The position numbers were made by a program, and so were the translations under genes. 64,000 nucleotides of DNA from Roseovarius halotolerans. GTDB taxonomy: Bacteria > Pseudomonadota > Alphaproteobacteria > Rhodobacterales > Rhodobacteraceae. A model generated the notes under the pieces. That model saw only the letters and a list, made by a program, of their open reading frames with translations, ran no database searches and was not told the DNA's origin. The stretch lies in assembly GCF_900172255.1 (NCBI RefSeq), contig NZ_FWFU01000001.1, positions 1,054,001-1,118,000 of the forward strand, given 5' to 3'. This document shows, in pieces, positions 34,094 to 42,136 of this stretch. Each line of letters opens with the position of its first letter. Within the stretch, counting starts at the first letter, position 1.

Positions 34094-36100
34094 CTACTTC
34101 AGCGCAGAGTTCGCCTTTGCAAATAGCTTTTCCCAAGCTGATCGCTCTTCTGCCAGCAAGTCATTTAGGCTGTGGTTCCGGCACCACCGCACAAATGCTT
34201 TGGCAAGCTGATATTTGGACAGCTTCTCTGACTTGAGGATCGAGGCCATCGAGCGTGATGTTTGGCCCGTCACCGCCGGCAACTCATGACCGAGTTCATC
34301 CTTTGCAACGGAGGCCAAGGTGGTTCGGAGCAAATCCTCGATCTCCGGATTGGTCACTGTTCCATCCAGCACATCGGCCGTGCGTAAGATACCCTTATGC
34401 CCGACACTATGAATAAGCGTTTCTTGTTGGGCGGCGGAATCTCCTGCGCTGTCAGAATCTAGAAGTGCGGCCACCCTCAAATTGTGTGCATGGAGGATCG
34501 TCGCGAAATAAACGACCTTTCCCGCCGTTCCGGCCGGAATCACGGCTATGTTTTTCCGAAGACCGTCCTGGCCCGCCTCCTCGAATAGTTCCGAGACGGC
34601 ACCGACATACCAAAAATCGGTCAACCCTTCGACGATGAAGTTGCGCTGCTGGGAGAAGAGACTTTGCGCAAGGTCGTAGCCGAGAGCTTCCTGTAGGGGC
34701 AGCAGGGCTGCGGGATCGTTCGATGTGACGCTGGTGTGGACTTTCGTCCCGACCTCCCGATCCGTCATTTCCACCACACGCACGCGATCGAGTTCGTCGG
34801 GTCCGACGAGAAACGGCGAATGCGTTGTGTAGAGCGTCTGGTTGCCCTCCGCGAGGCGAGAAAGGGTATCACGGAAGTCACGCTGTTTAAGTCCATGAAG
34901 GTGCAAGCCGGGCTCATCCAGTAGCAGGACGGCGTTCTCGTGCTTATCCTCAGCCTCGGCAAAGAAGACCACAAAGAACGAGACCAGCCACTGAAAGCCC
35001 TCTGACCGCTGATCGAGTTCAACTTCAACGCCCAGGTCGTCCACCACAACCACTTTGAGGTACTGGCCGTCCGAAGTGATGCGGAGGGTGTCGGCCTCGC
35101 CTCGATCGACTTTCGGCTTCCATGCCGAACGGATCTCTTTCGTTAGCCGGATGCTAGCCGCGTTGAGTTGATATTGCCGCGCGTCGAGTTCGTCCCGGAT
35201 CGTATCGAGCTGTGCATTCTGCTGTCCATGCGCATCGACGCCGGACTTGCCCATCGCGGACAGCTTAGCTGCGTCGAGACCAAGCAACTTTAAAAGGCAA
35301 ACATTCCCGTAGTCGTATTGATCGTCATCGAATGCCTGGCTTGCGATCCGCTGCGCGAGATGTCCGAGGTGGATGAGTGGGCGGACACGGAAGTAATTGC
35401 TGAACAACACGAAAACCGGAAGTCGCTTACGCAGGGTGGCGACAGCGGCGTCCCGGTCGATGGAGATAGACACGCGCTCCCGTATCTTTGCTAACCGGGT
35501 ATTCTCGCGCTCGTCATCTTCATTCACAACGGCGAGCATGTCGCTGAGCCACTTCGACATAGTCTGCGCCTTGTCTCCCGTAACAACGGTATGCTTCTGC
35601 CAGCCCTCCGTGATCTGGGATAGCGACACACTTGGTTTTGGCTCTTCATCACCGGCTTGAGCGTCGAGGTGGCGTACGAGACGGACGAGATCGGCTTCCA
35701 AATCACCGTAGGATGGCCTGTCGGGCGCGCCCTCCAATTGGTTTGTAAACGTATCATCAAGGTAGCGAGTGAACCGATAAGTAATTTCGCTCGACTGAAG
35801 CGACGCTGGCAACTCAGCCACGTCGTCCTCATCAAGTGCGAACCAACCCGTCGCGACAGGAACATTCGTCGGCTTCACTTTACCTGTCGTGATGTCGTTG
35901 AGCAGCGCGCGCGGGTAATCACGAAGCTGATCGAATGGCTTCACCTCGTCGGGCCGAGATATCTGTTGTAGCGCCTGAAGAACGGCGGACTTACCGGCCT
36001 CGTTCGGCCCGACGAGAATCGTCTTGCCGTCCTCTACGTCGAATTCACCGGTATCCCGAACACTACGGTAGTTTTGAACGCGCGCTTTAACTAACTTCAC
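34094..36100 (-). CDS. OLD-family ATPase/TOPRIM nuclease, single gene
   Basis: A 668-aa protein with an N-terminal ABC/SMC-like ATPase (Walker A GPNEAGKS at 31-38; Walker B LLLDEP at ~393, followed by TTHSPFL) and a C-terminal TOPRIM domain (IVEGLTDFWYV at ~490, LLDSDSAG at ~545). This is the overcoming-lysogenization-defect (OLD) layout. No UvrD helicase, reverse transcriptase or other partner is adjacent, so it resembles class 1 OLD nucleases such as that of phage P2. Probable anti-phage or plasmid-exclusion cargo; it does not sit in an operon and its codon usage looks less GC-biased than the neighbours. Confidence 0.8.
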   Translation of the reverse strand: MKLVKARVQNYRSVRDTGEFDVEDGKTILVGPNEAGKSAVLQALQQISRPDEVKPFDQLRDYPRALLNDITTGKVKPTNVPVATGWFALDEDDVAELPASLQSSEITYRFTRYLDDTFTNQLEGAPDRPSYGDLEADLVRLVRHLDAQAGDEEPKPSVSLSQITEGWQKHTVVTGDKAQTMSKWLSDMLAVVNEDDERENTRLAKIRERVSISIDRDAAVATLRKRLPVFVLFSNYFRVRPLIHLGHLAQRIASQAFDDDQYDYGNVCLLKLLGLDAAKLSAMGKSGVDAHGQQNAQLDTIRDELDARQYQLNAASIRLTKEIRSAWKPKVDRGEADTLRITSDGQYLKVVVVDDLGVEVELDQRSEGFQWLVSFFVVFFAEAEDKHENAVLLLDEPGLHLHGLKQRDFRDTLSRLAEGNQTLYTTHSPFLVGPDELDRVRVVEMTDREVGTKVHTSVTSNDPAALLPLQEALGYDLAQSLFSQQRNFIVEGLTDFWYVGAVSELFEEAGQDGLRKNIAVIPAGTAGKVVYFATILHAHNLRVAALLDSDSAGDSAAQQETLIHSVGHKGILRTADVLDGTVTNPEIEDLLRTTLASVAKDELGHELPAVTGQTSRSMASILKSEKLSKYQLAKAFVRWCRNHSLNDLLAEERSAWEKLFAKANSALK

Positions 36101-36262
36101 TTTATTACCCCCCTGCCATTAGCACCCATCCGAGCCTATCACCGAACGAACGCGCTTCAATGTTTATACTCGCGAAGTACGCGATGCTTCATCCGCAGCA
36201 CATCGCGCAAAGGTCGACAATTGATACGGCTACCGTCGAGACCACGCCGATAGCAAGATACC

Positions 36263-36904
36263 TTACCTTGGTTGAATCCTGATCGGATAGTGTAGCAGCA
36301 GACGATAGCCGCCGCGCATCATCCTGATGCCGTGGGCAACGAGGCGACGCGCCTTGTTCTTGCTCGGATCGCTCTCGAAGTCCTCCTTAGCGCCCCGAAA
36401 GCCAAGCAGGACTTCGGCAATGGTGCGATAGCTCTCGCCGCGCAGCCGGGCGTCGAGGGCGCGCAGGGACAGGATATGCCATTGCCGGAGCTGGGCGGGC
36501 ATGTTGCGGAAGTCGGGGCCAGGCGTTCGGCCCTTGAGGGATCGCCAGAAGCGCCGCGCCGCATGGGCGCGAAGCTCCATGAAGTCGTCCAGAGGCAGTT
36601 CGACGGCGTAGAACGCCGCCGCATCCGGCACGGATTGGGACAGCCAGAATTGGTGCTCGACGCCATCCGCCTGCCAGATGCCGTGCCAGCCATCGGCGGC
36701 GCGGCGCAGGTCGAGGCCGTCGAGATGGGCGAGAACGACGGTCGGCTGGCTGGCCGTCTCATCCGGTTCGGCCGGCACCAGTTTGACGGCTTGCGGCTGA
36801 AACCGGGGCGACCAGAACAGCGGGTCGCGGTCAGGCGCGGCGTCGGGATCGTGCGGGAAATCGCAAGCCCCAGCGTCGGGCGAAGGCTTCCAGCTCGGTC
36901 GCAT
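36263..36904 (-). CDS. DUF2285 protein
   Basis: A 213-aa frame whose C-terminal two thirds is the DUF2285 domain (HILSLRALDARLRGESYRTIAEVLLG at ~140-165; then IRMMRGGYRLLLHY). It overlaps the DUF6499 frame by 74 bp in the +1 frame. Reading across CCC-G at the frame junction gives RRWGLRFPHDPDAAPDRDPLFW, which matches how single-chain homologues read. It may therefore be produced as the C-terminal half of a frameshift fusion rather than independently. Function: presumed DNA-binding ICE regulator. Confidence 0.75.
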   Translation of the reverse strand: MRPSWKPSPDAGACDFPHDPDAAPDRDPLFWSPRFQPQAVKLVPAEPDETASQPTVVLAHLDGLDLRRAADGWHGIWQADGVEHQFWLSQSVPDAAAFYAVELPLDDFMELRAHAARRFWRSLKGRTPGPDFRNMPAQLRQWHILSLRALDARLRGESYRTIAEVLLGFRGAKEDFESDPSKNKARRLVAHGIRMMRGGYRLLLHYPIRIQPR

Positions 36905-37046
36905 CCGGGCGCTTCGCGCGGACGAGAAGCCGGAAGTCCTCTCGGTAATCGTCGTTGCGACGCAGATACTCCCAGGCGAATCCGGCGGCGGGAATCTTGC
37001 GCGTGTGCCTGTAGGCCGCCGGCGCCCGCCAATTGATCTTCAGCAT
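36831..37046 (-). CDS. DUF6499 transcriptional-regulator domain protein
   Basis: A 71-aa frame with the DUF6499 pattern: WRAPAAYRHTRKIPAAGFAWEYLRR, then DYREDFRLL and FARRWGLRF. The last residues (PARSRRRA) are an out-of-frame tail; the protein appears to continue in the DUF2285 frame after a +1 shift. AAGGGAGGG (37055-37063) precedes the ATG. The upstream leader has the hairpin GGGTG-CACCC near 37068-37091. Confidence 0.7.
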   Translation of the reverse strand: MLKINWRAPAAYRHTRKIPAAGFAWEYLRRNDDYREDFRLLVRAKRPDATELEAFARRWGLRFPARSRRRA

Positions 37047-37209
37047 GGCGCACCCTCCCTTTACTCACGGGTGCTTGGGGAGACACCCGGACCAAGGAGT
37101 TTCGGGCACGACCTATGCGGGAGATAGTCTGTATGATCTGAAACGTTGTTCGTATATCCAGAACACTTATAGTTATTTTATTCTTAACAGTGTTTGCGTG
37201 ATTTTGCGA

Positions 37210-37284
37210 GCCGGGCGCAGCCCGGCGAGCGCGGCCATGTGATCGGGCATGGCCGCAACGCCGATCCGCGTCGCCGGATCGGCG
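37210..37284. other. Three consecutive perfect hairpins in a 313-bp spacer
   Basis: GCCGGGC-gca-GCCCGGC (37210-37226), GCGGCCATG/CATGGCCGC (37231-37239, 37248-37256) and CGCCGATCC/GGATCGGCG (37259-37267, 37276-37284) follow one another with 2-4 bp gaps. They lie between the AT-rich DUF6499 promoter region (37117-37200) and the DUF932 terminator. The rest of 37047-37359 shows no gene. Possible tandem terminators, protein-binding hairpins or part of an origin; nothing decides between these. Confidence 0.45.
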
Positions 37285-37307
37285 GAAAATTTTGGAACCC
37301 TGAAAGC

Positions 37308-37352
37308 CTGAAAAGCAGAAAGCCGCGCAACCGGGTTTCCGGCTGCGCGGCT
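37308..37352 (-). terminator. Intrinsic terminator of the DUF932 gene
   Basis: The arms AGCCGCGCA/TGCGCGGCT (37321-37329, 37344-37352) enclose an inner CCGG-gttt-CCGG; on the minus strand the hairpin is followed by TTTCTGCTTTTC. It lies 8 bp after the DUF932 stop. Confidence 0.75.
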
Positions 37353-37359
37353 CTGCTGA

Positions 37360-38556
37360 TTAGGCGGCCTTCTCCAGCAAGGTCTTAGCCTTCGCCTCCA
37401 GTTCAAGGCGACTGTCCTGATGGACCTTGCTGCGGGCATGGGCCGTCATGCCCTGCACGAAATCGAAGATGCTCTCGGGCGGGCGGCCTTCCTCCTGCAA
37501 CACGGTCTCGATGATCTTGCCGGTCTCGGCCTTGCTGAACCCGCGCTTGCGCAGGAAGCTCTCGCGGTCCTCATCGGTACGGGCGACGATCCGCTCGCGC
37601 GCCGCCCTGATCCCGGCCACGAATGGCGCGGGCGAGGAATTGGCGAAGCTGGTCAAAGCCGGAGCCGCTTCATGGGCGAAACGCTGCGCGGCAAACTTGC
37701 TGTGCCGGATGCTGATTTCCTCGAACCCTTCCACGCCCCAAAGGTTGCGGTTCATGCAAACCGCCCGGAGATAGAAAGAGGCGATGCCGAGGGTCTTCGA
37801 TCCGACTTCGCTGTTCCAGCAATAAAATCCCCGGAAATAAAGATCGGGGTCGCCGTTCGGCAGGCGTCCGGCTTCGATGGGGTGCGTATCGTCCACCAGA
37901 AACAGGAACACGTCACGGTCGCTGGCATAAAGCGTGGTCGTGTCCTTGGTCACGTCCACGAACGGATTGTGCGTCATGGTCGCCCAATCCAGAACGCCCG
38001 GCACCTTCCACATGGTATCGCCGACGCCATCGCCCGCGATCTTCATGACGGCGGCGACAAGTTCATGGTCCCAGATGCGCCCGTAGTCCGGGCCGGTCAC
38101 GGCGCGAAGCTCAACGCGCCCATCCTCGGTTTCCAGTGTCTTCACCAATTCGCCGCGATGACTGACAAGGCCATGTTGCAGATTGATGCCCGCCAGCGGT
38201 GCGGGAAGATCACGCAGGTAGCGGGCCGGTGCGCCGACAAGGCTGCAAAGCTGGCCGAAACTCCAATGCGTCGGGGCGACGGGCTGCTCCTGTCCGGGCA
38301 CGATCAGCGAAAGCCACTCGGCATCGTCGCGGCTGGCTTCCACACGCACGGTGCGACTCTCCACGGTGCGGGCCTTGGCGCGATCCGCGCGGGACTTCAC
38401 GGCTTCATAAAGCTCGGTCAGCGACAGATAGCGTTCGTCATCCGGGCGCGAGAACCATTCCGACGAAACGCGGCCGATATTTTCGCCGCGCGAAATGTCC
38501 ACGCGGAAGCCCTTGGAAACGGGCTGCTGGTGATGGTTCAGGGTCATGGTGTTCAT
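37360..38556 (-). CDS. DUF932 protein
   Basis: A 398-aa protein of the DUF932 (phage/plasmid LGT_TIGR03299-like) family, common on ICEs and large plasmids. Visible blocks: ELRAVTGPDYGRIWDHELVAAV (about 160-185), YASDRDVFLFLVDDTHPIE (about 215-235), RGFYCWNSEVGSKTLGIASFYLR. Function unknown. AAAGGAAAG lies 4 nt before the chosen ATG; an in-frame ATG 15 nt upstream (KGKT) is an alternative. Preceded by the 259-bp leader that also precedes parB. Confidence 0.88.
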   Translation of the reverse strand: MNTMTLNHHQQPVSKGFRVDISRGENIGRVSSEWFSRPDDERYLSLTELYEAVKSRADRAKARTVESRTVRVEASRDDAEWLSLIVPGQEQPVAPTHWSFGQLCSLVGAPARYLRDLPAPLAGINLQHGLVSHRGELVKTLETEDGRVELRAVTGPDYGRIWDHELVAAVMKIAGDGVGDTMWKVPGVLDWATMTHNPFVDVTKDTTTLYASDRDVFLFLVDDTHPIEAGRLPNGDPDLYFRGFYCWNSEVGSKTLGIASFYLRAVCMNRNLWGVEGFEEISIRHSKFAAQRFAHEAAPALTSFANSSPAPFVAGIRAARERIVARTDEDRESFLRKRGFSKAETGKIIETVLQEEGRPPESIFDFVQGMTAHARSKVHQDSRLELEAKAKTLLEKAA

Positions 38557-38812
38557 GGTCTTTCCTTTCATGGGCTTGGGTTGGAGCGCAGCGCTGCGCT
38601 CCAACCCTGCCCGTCGGCGAGACCGGGGGGTGCAAGGTGCAAGGGCGGCCGGGCGGTGGGGCATCACCCGGCCTGCACAAGCGGATCGACGTGATGACGA
38701 AAATGCGCAGCATGTATCCGCGCGGAAGGCTGGGGATACCGCCCGGCCGCCCTTGTGCCGCGCCAGGGGGCAGCGCCCCCAAGCAACCGGCCCGGCCAAA
38801 GCGAAGCGGCGG
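38554..38812 (-). repeat. 259-bp leader repeat, copy A (upstream of DUF932)
   Basis: Matches 44840-45098 without gaps, with about 20 differences by hand count, in the same orientation. In the minus transcript it can form an 18-bp stem (38640-38657 with 38738-38755), a 6-bp GGGGGC/GCCCCC hairpin, and a perfect 30-nt palindrome (38578-38607) just before the ribosome site. Both copies end in the same ATGAAAGGAAAGACCATG start context. The gene-free stretch 38557-38955 otherwise contains only the DUF736 terminator. Confidence 0.8.
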
Positions 38813-38907
38813 ACTGGGGATAAGATTTGATCGGGATACGCAAAGCCTGAAAACCGGAAAGCCGTGTGTCCCGATCTCCTTATTCCTTGAGAGGCGGCGG
38901 CCATGAG

Positions 38908-38938
38908 CAAAAAGAAGCCCCGCTCGGATGAGCGGGGC
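38908..38938 (-). terminator. Intrinsic terminator of DUF736 copy 2
   Basis: The hairpin GCCCCGCTC-ggat-GAGCGGGGC (38917-38938) is followed on the minus strand by TTCTTTTTG. It lies 17 bp after the DUF736 stop; a strong textbook terminator. Confidence 0.88.
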
Positions 38939-38955
38939 GATCTCGGGTTTCGGCC

Positions 38956-39273
38956 TCAGTCGCCGTTGCGGCGGGACCAGATGAGATTGTGGGATTTTCC
39001 GTCCTCGGCTTCGACCAGGCTGGCGTAGATCGGTGCCGGGAAGCTCGGATCATCCAGCTTGACGGAGAGGTATTCGCGCTGTGTCTCGCGGGCGATCTTC
39101 TTCCAGGCCGCACCGAACTCGGTGGCTCCGGCGAAGATGCGGAAGTCGGGGCCGCGCTCGCTGTCGCTCTCGGTGGCGGTGAACTTGGCCTTGACGTTGA
39201 GCGTCAGGGTCTTGACCGCGCCGGTGAAGCCCGCGCCGTTCTCGTTCTGGGTGAAGGTGCCGATGGTTGCCAT
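38956..39273 (-). CDS. DUF736 protein, copy 2
   Basis: A 105-aa DUF736 protein ([44 protein letters not shown]). Diverged from the copy at 29506-29853, mainly sharing GAAWK and EYLSV. Single-gene transcript: own terminator downstream and a long leader upstream containing CAGCCCC/GGGGCTG (39343-39349, 39359-39365). Function unknown. Confidence 0.88.
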   Translation of the reverse strand: MATIGTFTQNENGAGFTGAVKTLTLNVKAKFTATESDSERGPDFRIFAGATEFGAAWKKIARETQREYLSVKLDDPSFPAPIYASLVEAEDGKSHNLIWSRRNGD

Positions 39274-40025
39274 TGTCGTATTCCTTTTCCTGTCGGGCCG
39301 CACCATTGCGACCTCGATGGCGGTCGTGAGACCGGGGACGATCAGCCCCGCACCCCTTGGGGCTGGAACATCGTGGAAGGCGATCGGCGACGGCTTTTTT
39401 GTTTCGCGCTGCAAAGCCGAAGGCGGCGGAAAAAAGCTGGCGGCGGACGTTGTGGGAAGACGAGCGAGGCGAAGCCGGTCTTCGGTCAGACCTTGCCAGA
39501 TCGAGGACGCGAATGGAGCGCTCATAACAGGAAATCGCGTGGAATAGGGCAATGGCGGCCGTCCTGTGCCTCGCCGGAATCGGGGACTCTACGCGGGTTT
39601 GTTGGCTGCGGTTTTCCCTGATCCGACCGGCAAGGCCAATTCGCGCTGTCGCCAGCGTGGGCCTGCGGGTGTGGTTTCGTCTGACCTTCGCCGATGCTGC
39701 CGTGTCCGGTTTGGCCGGAAGATCGCTTGCGGGGCGTTGCGCCATGCTCGGCCAAGCGGATGATTTGGCCTTTCCCGGTGCTGATCCGCCTGCCAATTGA
39801 AGTGAATGGAAAACCCAATCTCATGGGCCTGCCGCGGCGACCGGGATCGAGGCCCCGGAATTGCTCCCGTCTATCCGCGTGTAGCCTACCGCGAAATGGA
39901 CGCCGCCGCCCCCTTGCGTTAGGGATTGAAGCCGAATGGCGGAAACGCGCCATGGGCGTGGTTCCGGCGCAGCCGAAAGCCCGGCCCGCAGGGCAACGCC
40001 CGAGTCTTCCCTTCCTCCCGTCGTA
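39274..40025. other. Gene-free region
   Basis: About 750 bp without a recognisable gene. Frames on both strands are open because of high GC, but none has a family motif or convincing ribosome site. The first ~150 bp is probably the leader of DUF736. Decayed genes cannot be excluded. Confidence 0.5.
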
Positions 40026-40054
40026 TTGACATTGTGGATACGCGCACTCATATT
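40026..40054 (+). promoter_or_regulatory. Promoter of the toxin-antitoxin operon, apparently leaderless
   Basis: TTGACA (40026-40031) and CATATT (40049-40054) are separated by 17 bp. The expected transcription start coincides with the antitoxin ATG at 40061, and there is no ribosome site before the ATG, so the mRNA may be leaderless. An autoregulating antitoxin could cover this promoter. Confidence 0.5.
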
Positions 40055-40060
40055 GCGATC

Positions 40061-40402
40061 ATGACCAAAGCTCGTATCGTCCCTTCGGAATCTGCCCGTT
40101 CTGCGACCACCGCGGTTGCAGGTCGTGCCTCTACGGCTGACACCAAGGGCAGCATCAATCTGCGGATCGAGACCGGCACGCGCCAGCTCATCGACGATGC
40201 GGCGGCTGTGCTCGGCAAGACACGCACCGAGTTCATGGTGGAAAGCGCCCGGCGGCAAGCGGTCGACGTGCTGCTCGACCAGCGCCTGTTCACGCTCGAC
40301 CCCGAGCGCTACGACGCCTTCATGCAGGCGCTCGACAATCCGCCCGCGCCGGGGCCGAAGCTCAAGGCCCTGCTGCGCCGGACCCCGGCATGGCAGAAAT
40401 AG
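40061..40402 (+). CDS. DUF1778-family antitoxin (TacA/AtaR-like)
   Basis: A 113-aa protein with a ribbon-helix-helix at about 30-75 (SINLRIETGTRQLIDDAAAVLGKTRTEFMVESA) and a C-terminal toxin-neutralising tail (YDAFMQALDNPP). Together with the overlapping GNAT gene it forms a type II toxin-antitoxin pair of the TacAT kind, which stabilises mobile elements. The stop overlaps the toxin frame by 13 bp. Confidence 0.88.
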   Translation: MTKARIVPSESARSATTAVAGRASTADTKGSINLRIETGTRQLIDDAAAVLGKTRTEFMVESARRQAVDVLLDQRLFTLDPERYDAFMQALDNPPAPGPKLKALLRRTPAWQK

Positions 40403-40920
40403 ACGACACGCCCGACCATCCCGAATTGCCACTGTCTGCTCCAGTTCCTCTGACGGCAGAGCATGACCTTTCGGCATTCGACTGCGGTGAGCCCGCGTTG
40501 AACGACTGGTTGCGCCATCGCGCCTTGAAGAACGAAAGCCGGTTTTCGCGCACCTATGTCGTGTGCGTGGGCAATCAGGTCGTCGGTTACTTTTGCATTT
40601 CGGCCGGGTCAGTCGAGCGCGGTGCGGCTCCCGGAAAGGTGCGGCGCAACGCGCCCGACCAGATTCCGGTCTCGGTCGTCGGCCGGCTGGCCGTTGACCT
40701 CGACCACGCCGGAAAGGGTCTCGGCGCGGACCTTTTGGCGGACGCGCTGCGCCGGATTGCGCTGGCTTCGCAAAGCATTGGTATCGGGGCCGTGATGGTC
40801 CAGGCGAAGGATGAAGCGGCCAAACACTTCTATCTGCGCTGTGCCGAGTTCGTCGAATACCCCGAAGACAGCCGGACGCTGTTCCTGCCTATCGAAACCG
40901 TGGTCGCGGCGTTTAGCTAG
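40390..40920 (+). CDS. GNAT acetyltransferase toxin (TacT/AtaT-like)
   Basis: A 176-aa GNAT-fold enzyme. The start LSAFDCGEPALNDWLRHRALKNE is the classical signature of tRNA-acetylating TacT/AtaT toxins. The acetyl-CoA motif lies around RLAVDLDHAGKGLGADLL (about 97-114), and a C-terminal conserved FYLRCAEFVEY follows. It is expected to acetylate charged tRNA and stop translation when the antitoxin is lost. Confidence 0.88.
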   Translation: MAEIDDTPDHPELPLSAPVPLTAEHDLSAFDCGEPALNDWLRHRALKNESRFSRTYVVCVGNQVVGYFCISAGSVERGAAPGKVRRNAPDQIPVSVVGRLAVDLDHAGKGLGADLLADALRRIALASQSIGIGAVMVQAKDEAAKHFYLRCAEFVEYPEDSRTLFLPIETVVAAFS

Positions 40921-40937
40921 AGTTTGGGAGAAATACG

Positions 40938-41894
40938 ATGGGTGAAGCCAAGCGAAAGAGGCAAGAACGGGCTTGGCTGGATTCTGATCGCTACAACGGC
41001 ACGATAGATCTTCACGTTTTGCCCCCGGCGGCGGAGATTGACGGAGCACGCATTCGCGAACTGACAGGTGACGATACAATACCGGACACGACGCAGGTCA
41101 TCTTGCGCGCGTTCAGAGCAGTCGTTGGTGAGCGGACCTTCCATGTCGGATTCTGCCTCGGTGACGGCGAATCCTTCAGCGCTGTTGGTATCGCCGTCAT
41201 AGAAAGACTGTCGATGGAAGCGCCGGGAGCCGCGCTTCACATTGTGCCTATCGTTCACGACGACATCGCATGGGACATCGTGATGCGGCATCTGCGCAGC
41301 TTCACGGGGCAGGTATTGTTGTTCGCATTCCCGAATTCAGATGTTTACGATGCGGGCACCGCTGAAGTTTCGTACTCGAAACATATCCGTCAGTTCGATC
41401 CAAGCGGCGCCTTGCTTGGCCGATTGACCGAAGCGCAGCGGCGCAAGATACGCGAACAAAAAGCTTCGATGCTCAATCGACCGCCGCCGCCCAGATTCTA
41501 TCCAGCATCCGGTGTCACGCAGGAAGACTCGCCATGGATATTCCGGGTTGGAACTCCTGCCGGAAAAGTCATCAGAACCGCCGTTTGGGATGGCCGTCGT
41601 AACTATGCGCATGAACTCCCTGAAGACATCGTGCGATGGGTAGGCGGCGACAGGATCGCCATCGTGCAGGTGGACAGTCCTGTTGGGGTCAATCGGCGGT
41701 CTTCACTCGACTTGACGCACAAGCTCGCCAAAGATTTCGATGGCGTCATTCACTGGGCGCGGGATACGGACACGTTTCAGTCGATTCTCAAGTCGTTTAT
41801 CCGCCTCGATCTGGACTCGGTGAGTCCACCGGAGCTTTCTGCCGGTTGGGAGCCTGAAATCGTGATCTTCGCGGCGAACGGGGACCACGCGTGA
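40938..41894 (+). CDS. Hypothetical protein, first gene of an unknown two-gene unit
   Basis: A 318-aa soluble protein beginning MGEAKRKRQERA, a short basic head sometimes seen on small cargo proteins. No signal peptide or membrane helix, and no motif I recognise. Features: RAFRAVVGERTFHVGFCLGDG in the first third, SGALLGRLTEAQRRKIREQ near 155-175, and a C-terminal part with HKLAKDFDGVIHWARDTDTFQSILKSFIRLDLDSV. GGGAG precedes the ATG. The stop overlaps the GTG start of the next gene (GTGA). It sits in a cargo slot after the toxin-antitoxin pair. Confidence 0.6.
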   Translation: MGEAKRKRQERAWLDSDRYNGTIDLHVLPPAAEIDGARIRELTGDDTIPDTTQVILRAFRAVVGERTFHVGFCLGDGESFSAVGIAVIERLSMEAPGAALHIVPIVHDDIAWDIVMRHLRSFTGQVLLFAFPNSDVYDAGTAEVSYSKHIRQFDPSGALLGRLTEAQRRKIREQKASMLNRPPPPRFYPASGVTQEDSPWIFRVGTPAGKVIRTAVWDGRRNYAHELPEDIVRWVGGDRIAIVQVDSPVGVNRRSSLDLTHKLAKDFDGVIHWARDTDTFQSILKSFIRLDLDSVSPPELSAGWEPEIVIFAANGDHA

Positions 41895-42115
41895 AAAAAG
41901 CTGAATGCGAACAGGCTGTCCGGCATTTGTGCCATCAATGGCGGAAAGAATCTGGCTTTTCGTCCACTCCGGCAGACCAGTTGAGCTTCGGCAGCTTCCT
42001 GTCATGGGTCCAGCAGAATTATTCATCTTACCTTGATTTCCGCACCACCACCTCCGTCTCTTATGACGTGGAGATGTGGTTTGACGATGAATTCAAACAG
42101 AACTGGCGAAGGTAG
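41891..42115 (+). CDS. Hypothetical 74-aa protein, second gene of an unknown two-gene unit
   Basis: Starts with GTG inside the stop of the preceding gene and ends at 42115. The sequence has many aromatics (SFGSFLSWVQQNYSSYLDFR) and an acidic patch (VEMWFDDEF). No family recognised. Overlapping start suggests the two products are made in fixed ratio, as in toxin-immunity or two-component accessory systems; this is inference. Confidence 0.55.
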   Translation: MKKAECEQAVRHLCHQWRKESGFSSTPADQLSFGSFLSWVQQNYSSYLDFRTTTSVSYDVEMWFDDEFKQNWRR

Positions 42116-42136
42116 GATCAGCATCGCGCGACACGG

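Noticed and set aside
34094-36100. A Gabija or PARIS system based on this OLD gene
   Set aside because: No helicase or second ATPase partner is adjacent; the genes beside it are typical ICE core genes in other orientations or operons.
38438-38782. A conserved open frame inside leader copy A (MGALPPGAAQGRPGG) with a counterpart in copy B, as a leader peptide
   Set aside because: The two copies are so similar in DNA that any frame looks conserved; two frames are open in both, and the amino-acid changes are not conservative. An RNA or DNA function explains the repeat better.
39274-40025. Open frames on both strands as possible genes
   Set aside because: No motif, no convincing ribosome site, and multiple overlapping frames as expected from high GC.
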